The translations under genes and the position numbers were made by a program. Positions 31,258-40,526 of a stretch of 64,000 nucleotides of DNA are shown piece after piece. Source of the stretch: Umezawaea tangerina (GTDB lineage Bacteria > Actinomycetota > Actinomycetes > Mycobacteriales > Pseudonocardiaceae). Each line of letters starts with the position of its first letter. The stretch's first letter is position 1. The stretch covers positions 434,001-498,000 of the forward strand of contig NZ_PVTF01000009.1 of NCBI RefSeq assembly GCF_003002815.1, written 5' to 3'. The notes beneath the pieces were generated by a model. It ran no database searches. It was not told the DNA's origin and was given only the letters and a program-made list of their open reading frames with translations.

Positions 31258-34200
31258 GTGGACGCGGGAGAGCGGTTCGACCTCGCGCTCGACGTGGCCC
31301 GCTTCGACCCCAGCCCGGCCGCCGTCGAGGCCGCCGTCGAAGCGGGCAGGCTCGCCACCGCGCCGGGCAGCCCCGACCTGGTGCGCCACCTGTCCAACCT
31401 CGGTGGCCTGCTCCAGACCCGGTTCCACCAGACCGGCGACCTGGGCCACCTGCGGGCGGCCTACGCCGCGGTGGTCACCGCCCTCGTCGAGGACGTGGAC
31501 GCCGAGCAGGAGGCGAGCCTGCTCAACAACGGGGGCATGCTGCGGCACACCTGGTTCCAGCACACGCGGGACCGGGCCGTCCTGCACGACGCCGTCGCGC
31601 TGAGCCGGGCCGCCGTCGAGACCACGACCGAGGGGCCGTCGCGGTCGAAGTACCGGCGCAACCTCGCCGTCGCGCTGTCCACCGCGTTCACCGAGACCGG
31701 TGACCTCGACGTGCTGCGCGAGGCCGTGCGGGAGGCCCGGGACTCCGTCGCCGACGCCGAGGGGGACGACGAGGGCCGGAGCGAGGGCCTGCACTTCTTC
31801 GCGTTCCTGGTCCGGAGCCGGATCCAGGCCTCCGGCGACACCGGCGGCCTGTCGGACGCGATCGACGCCGAACGGCGGGCCGTCGACCTCACCCCGCCGG
31901 GCTCGGCGCTCAAGCTCGACCGGCTGGCCCTGCTCGGGTACCTGCTGGACGACCGGTACCGGCTGACCGGCGACCGGGACGACCTGGCCGCGATCGTCGA
32001 CGTCCGGCGGGCGCTGGTCGCGGTCACCCCGATGGGGCACCCCCGGTACGGCTCGCACCGGTCGAGCTTCGAGAAGGCCGCACGGGCGTGGACCGCGCTG
32101 ACCGGCGAGCGCGAGCCCGACACCACGATCTCGCCGGTCGACCAGGCGGGGGTGCGCTCGCACCACTGCGTCGAACTGGTCATGAAGTACCGCGAGACCC
32201 ACGACCCCGCGCTGCTCGACCGGGCCGTCGACGAGGGCCGGACGGCGCTCGCGGAGACCGCGCCCGACCACCCGCACCGGCCGGAGCGGCTCGACGTGCT
32301 CGCGAGCGCGCTCGCCGAGCAGGCCGAGCGCGACAACGACCACGGCCTGCTCGCCCGTGCCGTCGCGCTGCACCGGGAGGCGGTGGCGACGGTCCCGGCG
32401 GGGCACCCGTACGAGTCGCGCTACCTCGGGAACCTCGGCGTCGCGCTGAGCTCGCAGTTCTACGCCACCGGCGACCTCGCGCGGCTGACCGAGGCGGTGG
32501 AGGTGACCCGCCGGGCCGTCGCGACCGACCGCGGCACGACCGGGCCCGCGACCATGCTGGCGAACCTCGCCGCGCTGCTGCACCGCCGTTCCACCGTGAC
32601 CGGCGAGCTGGCCGTGCTCACCGAGGCGATCGCCGTCGGCCGCGAGGCCGTGCGGGTCGGAGCGGACACCGACGCGGCCCACGCGAGCCACCTGACCAAC
32701 CTCGGGGCGATGCTGTTCGCCCTGTGGAGCCGCACCGGGCGGGCCGAGGCCATCGACGAGTGCATCAGCCTGCACGAGGCGTCCGTGCGGGCGACCCCGG
32801 ACCGGCACCCCCGACGGCCGCTGGCGCTGGGCAACCTGGGCGGAGCGCTCGTCCAGGCGCACCGGCGGTACGGCGACCTGGCCGCACTGGACCGCGGGAT
32901 CAGCGCGTACCGGGCCGCGGTGCTGGCCACCGACCCGGCGGGCGCCGAGCACGCCGGGTACCTGGCGAACCTGGGCGCGGCGCTCCGCCAGCGGTACGAG
33001 GACACCACCGGCACGGGACCGCCGGACGAGGAGGCGCTGGCGGAGGCGATCGACCTCGGGCGCCGGGCGGCGGGCTCCGCCGCGGCCACCGCGCACCAGC
33101 GCGCGTCGCGGCTGACCGACCTCGCCAGGTCCCTCCGGCCGCGGTTCACCCGGCACGGCGACCGGGCCGCGCTGGCCGAGGCGCTGGCCGCCCTGCGCGA
33201 GGCCGCGGCCACGACCTCGTCGCCGACCGACGACCGGGTGGTCGCCGCCGACCTGTGGGGCGAGCTCGCCGCGGAGGCCGACGACTACACCTCGGCGGCG
33301 GAGGGGTTCGCCACCGCGGTGCACCTGCTCCCCCAGCTCGCCGGGCGGCGGGTGGGCCAGACCGACGCCCAGTACCTGCTGGGCCGCTTCACCGACCTCG
33401 CCGCCGACGCCGCGGCGTGCTCGCTCGCCGTGGGCGACGTGGACGGCGCGCTCGCACTGCTGGAGGTCGGCCGCGGGGTGCTGGCCGCGCAGGCGCTCGA
33501 CGGCCGCGGCGACGTGTCCGACCTGCGCGACCACTCGCCGGAGCTGGCCGACCGGTTCACCGCGCTCAGCGCCGAGTTCGAGTCCGACACCCCGCACGAC
33601 CGGCTCCTGCTGGCCGACGAGCTCGCCGCGCTGACCGCCGAGATCCGCGCGCTGCCGGGCATGGACCGCTTCCTCCGGCCCCCGCTGACCGCGGACCTGG
33701 TGGCGCAGGCGCACGAGGGACCGGTGGTGCTGGTCAACGTCAGCCGGTACCGGTGCGACGCCGTGATCCTGACCCCGTCCGGCGTGCTGGTGCAGGACCT
33801 GGTCGACCTCACCGCCTCCGGGCTCCGGCGCGAGGTCGAGGCGTTCCGGGCCGCGCTCGCGGTGCGGGGTGGCCGGGAGGAGCGGTTGGCCGCCGAGGAC
33901 GTGGTGCACGACGTCCTCGAATGGCTGTGGGACGTGGTGACCGGGCCGGTGCTGGACCGGCTCGGGCTGGTCGGCGGGACGGACCCGCTGCCGCGGCTGT
34001 GGTGGGCGCCGGTCGGGTTGCTGGGCCTGCTGCCGCTGCACGCCGCCGGACACCTGCGTGCTGGCGGTCCGACGGTCCTGGACCGGGTGGTGTCCTCGGT
34101 GACGCCGACCGTCCGGGCGTTGGGGCACGCGCGGTCACGGGCACGGAGGCCGGGGAACCCGCGGATGCTGGTGGTGGCGGTGCCCGAGGTGGACGGGGCG

Positions 34201-34743
34201 CGGAACCTGCCGGGGGCCCGTCAGGAGGCCGCCCACCTGGCGGAGCGGGTGCCGGGGTGCGTGGTGCTGGCGGGGGCGGAGGCGACTCGGGAACGGGTGC
34301 TGGCAGGGCTGCGGGACAGCACGTGGGCGCACTTCGCGTGCCACGGGGTGAGCGATCCGGAGAACCCGTCGGGGAGCCGCCTGGTGCTGGTGGGGTCGTC
34401 GCTGGACGTGGTGGACGTGTCGCGGCTGCGGCTGGAGGAGGCGGAGTTCGCGTACCTGTCGGCCTGCGACACGGCACGGGGATCGGAGCGGCTGACGGAC
34501 GAGGCGATCCACCCGACTTCGGCGTTCCAGATCGCGGGGTTCGGGCAGGTCGTGGGGACGTTGTGGGAGATCCACGACGCGCTGGCGCCGAGGCTCGCGG
34601 AGATGGTGTACGGGGAGTTGCTGGAGGGGGTGCCGGATGCGGGGAGGGCGGCGGGGGCGGTGCACCGGACTGTGAGGAGGGTGCGGGGGAGGTATCCGGG
34701 GGTGCCGTCGTTGTGGGCGGCTTATGTGCATGTGGGGGGTTGA
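31258..34743 (+). CDS. TPR-CHAT caspase-like protease
   Basis: A 1,161-residue cytoplasmic protein. Residues 1-830 or so are tandem helical repeats of the TPR type. The recurring pattern is an Asn-Leu-Gly helix (HLSNLGGLLQTRF, YLGNLGVALSSQF, HLTNLGAMLFALW, ALGNLGGALVQAH, YLANLGAALRQRY) followed by G-D-L and an AhelixA-V-A segment. Residues 870-1161 form a CHAT domain. The catalytic dyad is His1029 in HFACHGVSD and Cys1070 in YLSACDTARGS, with a preceding NLPGARQEAAHLAE. CHAT proteases are cysteine peptidases related to caspases/separase; with TPR or other sensor domains they act in signalling and antiphage responses. It is the last gene of the DUF6338/50-aa/CHAT operon. The target is unknown. 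Confidence 0.93.
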   Translation: MDAGERFDLALDVARFDPSPAAVEAAVEAGRLATAPGSPDLVRHLSNLGGLLQTRFHQTGDLGHLRAAYAAVVTALVEDVDAEQEASLLNNGGMLRHTWFQHTRDRAVLHDAVALSRAAVETTTEGPSRSKYRRNLAVALSTAFTETGDLDVLREAVREARDSVADAEGDDEGRSEGLHFFAFLVRSRIQASGDTGGLSDAIDAERRAVDLTPPGSALKLDRLALLGYLLDDRYRLTGDRDDLAAIVDVRRALVAVTPMGHPRYGSHRSSFEKAARAWTALTGEREPDTTISPVDQAGVRSHHCVELVMKYRETHDPALLDRAVDEGRTALAETAPDHPHRPERLDVLASALAEQAERDNDHGLLARAVALHREAVATVPAGHPYESRYLGNLGVALSSQFYATGDLARLTEAVEVTRRAVATDRGTTGPATMLANLAALLHRRSTVTGELAVLTEAIAVGREAVRVGADTDAAHASHLTNLGAMLFALWSRTGRAEAIDECISLHEASVRATPDRHPRRPLALGNLGGALVQAHRRYGDLAALDRGISAYRAAVLATDPAGAEHAGYLANLGAALRQRYEDTTGTGPPDEEALAEAIDLGRRAAGSAAATAHQRASRLTDLARSLRPRFTRHGDRAALAEALAALREAAATTSSPTDDRVVAADLWGELAAEADDYTSAAEGFATAVHLLPQLAGRRVGQTDAQYLLGRFTDLAADAAACSLAVGDVDGALALLEVGRGVLAAQALDGRGDVSDLRDHSPELADRFTALSAEFESDTPHDRLLLADELAALTAEIRALPGMDRFLRPPLTADLVAQAHEGPVVLVNVSRYRCDAVILTPSGVLVQDLVDLTASGLRREVEAFRAALAVRGGREERLAAEDVVHDVLEWLWDVVTGPVLDRLGLVGGTDPLPRLWWAPVGLLGLLPLHAAGHLRAGGPTVLDRVVSSVTPTVRALGHARSRARRPGNPRMLVVAVPEVDGARNLPGARQEAAHLAERVPGCVVLAGAEATRERVLAGLRDSTWAHFACHGVSDPENPSGSRLVLVGSSLDVVDVSRLRLEEAEFAYLSACDTARGSERLTDEAIHPTSAFQIAGFGQVVGTLWEIHDALAPRLAEMVYGELLEGVPDAGRAAGAVHRTVRRVRGRYPGVPSLWAAYVHVGG

Positions 34744-34838
34744 GGGGGTTCTGGTGGCGCCGGGTGTTGGTGCAGAGGGTCGAAGCGGGGTGTCGTCGCG
34801 GAGAGTCAGAGCGGGGTGTCGCTACAGCTGTCTCCGGG

Positions 34839-34957
34839 TGCGGCCGACTTGACTTGGGGCCCCTTTTTTGGGCTTCGTCGGGCGAAAAAGGGCAGGTGGT
34901 AGAGCCTGCCCGCCGCCGCAAGTCTAAGCCCAAAAACCCCAAGTCAAGTCGGCCGCA
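34839..34957. repeat. Cruciform-like inverted repeat element
   Basis: Perfect 21-bp outer arms (TGCGGCCGACTTGACTTGGGG and its complement at 34937-34957) are followed inward by a second matching block (TTTTTGGGCTT and its complement). The centre is a separate hairpin, GGGCAGG-TGGTAGAG-CCTGCCC (34890-34911). It lies between the convergent CHAT and ferrochelatase genes, so a double-sided terminator or a MITE are both possible. No clear target duplication is visible at its ends. Confidence 0.75.
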
Positions 34958-34986
34958 CGAGCGGACGAGCGCGCTCGGTTTCGTTG

Positions 34987-35084
34987 TGGTGCTTGGTGCT
35001 TGGTGCTTGGTGCTTGGCGTTTGGTGCTTGGTGCTTGGCGTTTGGTGCTTGGCGTTTGGTGCTTGGCGTTTGGTGCTTGGCGTT
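34987..35084. repeat. Heptamer tandem repeat (TGGTGCT/TGGCGTT)
   Basis: Fourteen contiguous 7-bp units: TGGTGCT four times, then TGGCGTT, then TGGTGCT twice, then TGGCGTT, then three alternating pairs. It ends 16 bases before the ferrochelatase stop codon and reads no meaningful peptide. Together with the cruciform it fills the 357-bp gap between the CHAT and ferrochelatase genes. Confidence 0.95.
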
Positions 35085-35100
35085 TGTTTCCCGTTGCTGG

Positions 35101-36126
35101 CTAATGCTTGGTCGGTCGTTTTGCGGGTTCGCAGCACAGGGGGGCGCAGGGGGTGCCGTTGGTGGTGCAGCCGGCTGTGGGGAAGGGGGAGAGTTTGCGT
35201 GGGGGGAGGTTGTGGGTGTGTTCGTGGACTAGTTCCACGACCAGTTGGGCGAATCGCGGGTCGCTGTTGGGGGTGGCCGCGCGGGCGAAGGGCATGCCCA
35301 GTTCGGTTGCGCGGTCGTGGGCCTCGGTGTCGAGGTCCCAGACGACTTCGAGGTGGTCGCTGACGAAACCGATGGGGCAGACCAGGATGCCGGGGACGCC
35401 TTCTTTGTGGAGGGACTCGACGTGGTCGACGATGTCGGGTTCCAGCCAGGGGATCCGGGGTGGGCCGGAGCGGGACTGCCAGACGACGTCGTACTGGTCC
35501 TGGCCGACGGCGGCGGCGACGAGGCGGGAGGCTTCGGCCACCTGGCGGGAGTAGCGGTGGCCGCCTTCGGACGGAGGGCCCGCGGCCTGGTCGGCTGAGA
35601 CCGGGACGGAGTGGGCGGTGAAGACGAGGCGGTAGTCCGGCGGCAGGGTCGTGGCGGCGGCGCGGACGGCGTCGGCGAAGGCGTCGATGAAGAGCGGGTG
35701 GTCGAAGAACTGGCGCAGCTTCACGAGCTCGGGGGCGTCCGGGACGGCGGTGCGGGCGCGGAGGATGTCCTCGTCGTACTGGCGGCAGGCGGAGTAGCCG
35801 CCGTAGGCGCTGGTGGGGAAGACGAGCGCGCGGCGGACGCCTGCGGCCTTCATGTCGGCGAGGGCCTGCTCGACCATGGGGTGCCAGTTGCGGTTGCCGA
35901 AGTGGATCGGCAGGTCGAAGCCGATCGCGCGGACGGCCTCGATGGCGGCGAGGTTGAGGGCGTTGATGGGTGAGACGCCGCCGAAGTGCTGGTAGTGCGC
36001 CTCGACCTCGTCCAGTCGTTCGGGTGGCACACCACGGCCCCTGGTGACGTTCTCCAGGAAAGGACGGACGTCCGCTGGTCCTTCCGGGCCCCCGAACGAC
36101 AACCAGAGCAGCGCGTCGTAACTCAC
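35101..36126 (-). CDS. cpfC: Coproporphyrin III ferrochelatase
   Basis: It inserts Fe(II) into coproporphyrin III, the step before decarboxylation in the heme pathway of Gram-positive bacteria. The 341-residue protein has the family start ALLWLSFGGPEGPADVRPF, the FPTSAYGGYSACRQY region, TAHSVPVSAD with the catalytic His, CPIGFVSDHLEVVWDLD with the conserved Glu/Asp, and a C-terminal GCTTNGTPCAPLCC. That last cluster is the [2Fe-2S]-binding region typical of actinobacterial ferrochelatases. It lies downstream of fabG-fabI as in mycobacteria, but a strong hairpin separates it from fabI. A heptamer repeat lies directly behind it. Confidence 0.96.
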   Translation of the reverse strand: MSYDALLWLSFGGPEGPADVRPFLENVTRGRGVPPERLDEVEAHYQHFGGVSPINALNLAAIEAVRAIGFDLPIHFGNRNWHPMVEQALADMKAAGVRRALVFPTSAYGGYSACRQYDEDILRARTAVPDAPELVKLRQFFDHPLFIDAFADAVRAAATTLPPDYRLVFTAHSVPVSADQAAGPPSEGGHRYSRQVAEASRLVAAAVGQDQYDVVWQSRSGPPRIPWLEPDIVDHVESLHKEGVPGILVCPIGFVSDHLEVVWDLDTEAHDRATELGMPFARAATPNSDPRFAQLVVELVHEHTHNLPPRKLSPFPTAGCTTNGTPCAPLCCEPAKRPTKH

Positions 36127-36160
36127 CGCTACATCCTGGCCCTGACCGCCGACCCGTGCA

Positions 36161-36200
36161 CGACCGGGTCGACGTGCTCATGATCACGTCGACCCGGTCG
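36161..36200 (-). terminator. Strong hairpin between fabI and the ferrochelatase gene
   Basis: A perfect 16-bp stem (CGACCGGGTCGACGTG / CACGTCGACCCGGTCG) with an eight-base loop, seven bases past the fabI stop and 34 bases before the ferrochelatase start. It should at least attenuate read-through, so the ferrochelatase may be expressed at a lower level or from its own promoter. Confidence 0.8.
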
Positions 36201-36206
36201 GGTGGT

Positions 36207-36974
36207 CTACAGGCCCAGGAAGTGCACGCCGCCGTCGACGAAGACCATGGACCCGGTGGTGGCCGGGAACCAGTCGGACAGCAGGCCGCAGACGGACTGC
36301 GCGACCGGGGTCGGGTCGTCGACGTCCCAGCCGAGGGGGGCGCGGTCGGCCCACATCGACTCGAGCTCGGGGAAGCCGGGGATGGACTTGGCGGCCATGG
36401 TGCGGACCGGGCCCGCCGAGATGAGGTTGACGCGGACGCCGTGCTCGCCGAGGTCGCGGGCGAGGTAGCGGTTGATCGACTCGAACGCGGCCTTGGCCGG
36501 GCCCATCCAGTTGTAGGCGGGCCACACCTGGCGGGCGTCGAAGTCGAGGCCGACGATCGAGCTGCCCCTGGTCAGCAGCGGCAGCGCGGCACCGGCCAGC
36601 GCCTTGTACGAGTACGCGGACACGTGCATCGCCGTGGCCACGTCCTCCCACGGCGCGTCCATGAACGGCGCGCCGAGGCAGCTCGGCGGCGCGTAGCCGA
36701 TGGCGTGCACGAGCCCGTCGAGGCCGTCGACGTGCTCGCGCACGCGGTCGGCCAGCGTGTCGAGGTGCTCCTGGTTCTGCACGTCGAGCTCCACGACCGG
36801 CGCGGGCTCGGGCAGCCGCTTCGCGATCCGCTCGACCAGGCTCATCCGGCCGAACCCGGTCAGCACGACCTTGGCGCCCTGCTCCTGCGCGACCTTGGCG
36901 ACGTGGAAGGCGATCGACGCGTCGGTGATGACACCGGTGATGAGCAGTCGCTTGCCTTCGAGCAGTCCCGTCAC
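36207..36974 (-). CDS. fabI: Enoyl-[acyl-carrier-protein] reductase (NADH), InhA/FabI type
   Basis: It carries out the last reduction in each FAS-II elongation cycle. The protein is 255 residues, an SDR fold with nucleotide-binding GVITDASIAFHVA, and active-site YNWMGPAKAAFES in which Tyr and Lys are separated by six residues as in InhA/FabI. The C-terminal GSMVFVDGGVHFLGL is also typical. It lies 34 bases behind fabG on the same strand; the fabG-fabI-ferrochelatase order matches mycobacterial fabG1-inhA-hemZ. Presence of FAS-II does not by itself prove mycolic acids. Confidence 0.96.
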   Translation of the reverse strand: MTGLLEGKRLLITGVITDASIAFHVAKVAQEQGAKVVLTGFGRMSLVERIAKRLPEPAPVVELDVQNQEHLDTLADRVREHVDGLDGLVHAIGYAPPSCLGAPFMDAPWEDVATAMHVSAYSYKALAGAALPLLTRGSSIVGLDFDARQVWPAYNWMGPAKAAFESINRYLARDLGEHGVRVNLISAGPVRTMAAKSIPGFPELESMWADRAPLGWDVDDPTPVAQSVCGLLSDWFPATTGSMVFVDGGVHFLGL

Positions 36975-37008
36975 TTACTTCCTCCGTTGGTCGTTTCGAG
37001 AGTCAAGG

Positions 37009-37755
<747 letters not shown>

Positions 37756-37804
37756 TTACCCCCGAGTACCCCGGCATCGGCGGACCCGGATCACAATCGT
37801 CCGG

Positions 37805-40477
37805 GTGAGCGAACTATCCGATCGGTTGGCCGCCGAGGTCTCCGGCGACGTGCTGACCGACCCGACGTCCCGCGCCGTCTACTCGACCGACGCGTCGAAC
37901 TTCCGGCACGTGCCCGCCGTCGTGGTCCGGCCGCGGACGCTCGACGACGTGCTGGCGACCGTCGCCCTGGCGGTCGAGCACGGCGTGCCGATCACGAACC
38001 GGGGCGCCGGCACGAGCATCGCGGGCAACTCGGCGGGCCCCGGCGTGGTGCTCGACTTCGCCCGGTACCTCGACCGGGTCGTGGAGGTCGATCCCGACCG
38101 GCGGCTGGCCGTGGTGCAGCCGGGTGCGGTGCTCGACCGGCTGAACGCGGCCGCGGCCCCGCACGGCCTGCTGTTCGGCCCGGACCCGTCGACGCACTCG
38201 AGGTGCACGCTCGGCGGGATGATCGGCAACAACGCGTGCGGCGCGCACTCGGTGGCGTGGGGCAAGACCGGCGAGAACGTCGAGGCGCTCGACGTGCTGC
38301 TGCCCGACGGGACCCGGTTCGACACCCGGACACCGCCCGCGCTGGGGCTCCCGGAGGTCGACCCGGCGTGGTTCCCGGCGCTGGGCCGCCGGGTGTCCGG
38401 GTACGCGCTGGACGCCCTGCCGGACCTCACCCGCGCGCTGGTCGGCACCGAGGGCACGTGCGTGACCGTGCTGGGCGCGACGGTGAAGCTGGTCGAGGCG
38501 CCGCGGCGGCGGGTGCTGGCCGTGCTGGGCTTCGCGGACACCTACGACGCCGCCGACAACGTGATGGCGCTGCGCGAGCACGACGTGCTGGCGCTGGAGG
38601 GCATCGACGCGGGCATGGTCGCCGTGGTGCGGCAGCGGACCCCGGACTCCCCCGCGCTCGCCCTGCTGCCGCCCGGCGTGAGCTGGCTGTTCGTGGAGTG
38701 CCGCGACGAGGGGACCGCGCAGCGGGTGGCGTCGATCGCGCCGAGCTCGGTCGTGGTGACCTCGCCCGCCCGGCAGCGGCTGCTGTGGCGGATCCGCGAG
38801 GACGGCGCGGGACTGGCGACGCGGACGGTCGACGGCACCGAGGCGTGGTCGGGCTGGGAGGACGCCGCCGTGCCGCCGGAACGGCTGGGCGCCTACCTGC
38901 GGGAGTTCGACGCCCTGCTGGCCGGGCACGGGCGGCGCGGGCTGACCTACGGGCACTACGGCGAGGGCTGCGTGCACGTGCGGATCGACTTCGACCTCGC
39001 GTCGGGCTACCGGGCGTTCCTGGAGGACGCGGCGGACCTCGTGGTGGCGCACGGCGGGTCGATCTCCGGCGAGCACGGCGACGGCCAGGCCCGGTCCGAG
39101 CTGCTGCCGCGGATGTACCCGCCCGCCGCGATCGAGGCGTTCGGGAGGTTCAAGGCCGCGTTCGACCCCGGCAACCTGATGAACCCCGGCCGGATCGTCG
39201 ACCCGCTGCCGCTGGACGCCGACCTGCGCGTGCTCGTGGCACCGGCCCGCATCCCGACCCGCACGGCGTTGGCGCTGCACGCCGACGGCGGCGACTTCGC
39301 GAGCGCGACCCGGCGCTGCGTCGGCGTCGGGAAGTGCCTCAACACCAGCGGCGGCGTGATGTGCCCGAGCTACCGGGCGACCGGGGAGGAGCAGCACTCG
39401 ACGCGCGGCCGGGCGCGGCTGCTGTTCGAGATGCTCAACGGGGAGGTCGTGCGCGACGGCTGGCGGTCCACCGAGGTGCGCGACGCGCTGGACCTGTGCC
39501 TGGGCTGCAAGGGGTGCAAGCGGGACTGCCCGGTCGACGTGGACATGGCGACCTACAAGGCGGAGTTCCTGCACCAGCACTACAAGGGCCGCAGGAGGCC
39601 GGTCGCGCACTACTCGATGGGCTGGCTGCCGCTGTGGTTGCGGCTGGGGCTGGTGAACCGGCTGACGTCGCGGTTCCCCCGGCTCGCCGGGCTCGCGTCC
39701 GAACGCCGGATGCCCACCGTGGCGAAGCGGTCGTTCCGGGCGACGTTCCGCCGGGTGAAGTCCTCCGGGCCCGAGGTGCTGCTGTTCACCGACACGTTCA
39801 CCAACCACTTCGAGCCGTCGATCGGGCACGACGCCGCGGCCGTGCTGACCCACCTCGGCGAGTCGGTGCGGATCCCGAACCGGACCGTCTGCTGTGGACT
39901 GACGCTGATGTCCACGGGCCAGCTCGGCTTGGCGCGCAAGGTGTTGCGCCGCACTGCCCGGATCCTGCGGCGGTACACGGGGGCCGGGGTGCCGGTCGTC
40001 GGGCTGGAGCCGTCGTGCACGGCGTTCCTGCGGTCGGACGCGCTGGAGCTGGCGGGCGACGACCCGCACGTCGCCGCGCTGGCCGCGGCGACGCGGACGT
40101 TCGCCGAGCACGTGGAGCCGTCGCTGGAGGGCGTGGCGGGCACCGGGAAGGCGATCGTGCAGACGCACTGCCACCAGTACGCCGAGCTCGGCTTCGACGC
40201 CGACCGGGCCCTGCTGGCCAAGGCGGGCGTGACCGCGGAGGTGCTGGACGCCGGGTGCTGCGGGCTGGCGGGCAACTTCGGGTTCGAGCGCGGCCACTAC
40301 GAGGTGTCGATGGCCGTCGCGGAACAGGCGCTGCTGCCCGCCGTGCGCGCCGCCGACGCGGACACCGCCGTGGTCGCGGACGGGTTCAGCTGCCGCACCC
40401 AGGTCCGCGAGGGCTCGGACGCCGAACCCGTGCACTCGGCGACCGTCCTGGCCAGGGCTTTGGGTCTGCGCGACTGA
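37805..40477 (+). CDS. FAD/Fe-S D-2-hydroxyacid dehydrogenase (YdiJ/D-2-hydroxyglutarate dehydrogenase type)
   Basis: An 890-residue fusion that oxidises a D-2-hydroxyacid at FAD and passes electrons through Fe-S clusters, probably to the respiratory chain. Residues 35-215 form a PCMH-type FAD domain (NRGAGTSIAGNSAGPGVV, NNACGAHSVAWGKTGENV). A vanillyl-oxidase-like domain carries YGHYGEGCVHVRIDF and GGSISGEHGDGQA. Residues 525-610 are ferredoxin-like (CVGVGKC and CLGCKGCKRDCP), and a GlpC-like part carries two CCG motifs (VCCGLTLMSTG and AGCCGLAGNFG). This layout is that of E. coli YdiJ, reported to act on D-2-hydroxyglutarate; D-lactate is an alternative. The GTG start is used because longer reading runs antisense into fabG. 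A permease of the 2-oxoglutarate type is convergent with it. Confidence 0.9.
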   Translation: MSELSDRLAAEVSGDVLTDPTSRAVYSTDASNFRHVPAVVVRPRTLDDVLATVALAVEHGVPITNRGAGTSIAGNSAGPGVVLDFARYLDRVVEVDPDRRLAVVQPGAVLDRLNAAAAPHGLLFGPDPSTHSRCTLGGMIGNNACGAHSVAWGKTGENVEALDVLLPDGTRFDTRTPPALGLPEVDPAWFPALGRRVSGYALDALPDLTRALVGTEGTCVTVLGATVKLVEAPRRRVLAVLGFADTYDAADNVMALREHDVLALEGIDAGMVAVVRQRTPDSPALALLPPGVSWLFVECRDEGTAQRVASIAPSSVVVTSPARQRLLWRIREDGAGLATRTVDGTEAWSGWEDAAVPPERLGAYLREFDALLAGHGRRGLTYGHYGEGCVHVRIDFDLASGYRAFLEDAADLVVAHGGSISGEHGDGQARSELLPRMYPPAAIEAFGRFKAAFDPGNLMNPGRIVDPLPLDADLRVLVAPARIPTRTALALHADGGDFASATRRCVGVGKCLNTSGGVMCPSYRATGEEQHSTRGRARLLFEMLNGEVVRDGWRSTEVRDALDLCLGCKGCKRDCPVDVDMATYKAEFLHQHYKGRRRPVAHYSMGWLPLWLRLGLVNRLTSRFPRLAGLASERRMPTVAKRSFRATFRRVKSSGPEVLLFTDTFTNHFEPSIGHDAAAVLTHLGESVRIPNRTVCCGLTLMSTGQLGLARKVLRRTARILRRYTGAGVPVVGLEPSCTAFLRSDALELAGDDPHVAALAAATRTFAEHVEPSLEGVAGTGKAIVQTHCHQYAELGFDADRALLAKAGVTAEVLDAGCCGLAGNFGFERGHYEVSMAVAEQALLPAVRAADADTAVVADGFSCRTQVREGSDAEPVHSATVLARALGLRD

Positions 40478-40479
40478 GC

Positions 40480-40511
40480 GGTGAACCGGCCCGTCCGGGC
40501 GCTGGTTCACC
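40480..40511. terminator. Bidirectional hairpin between dehydrogenase and permease genes
   Basis: GGTGAACC (40480-40487) and GGTTCACC (40504-40511) pair across a GC-rich loop, between two convergent genes. Confidence 0.6.
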
Positions 40512-40526
40512 CCGAGGTCGAGTCCA

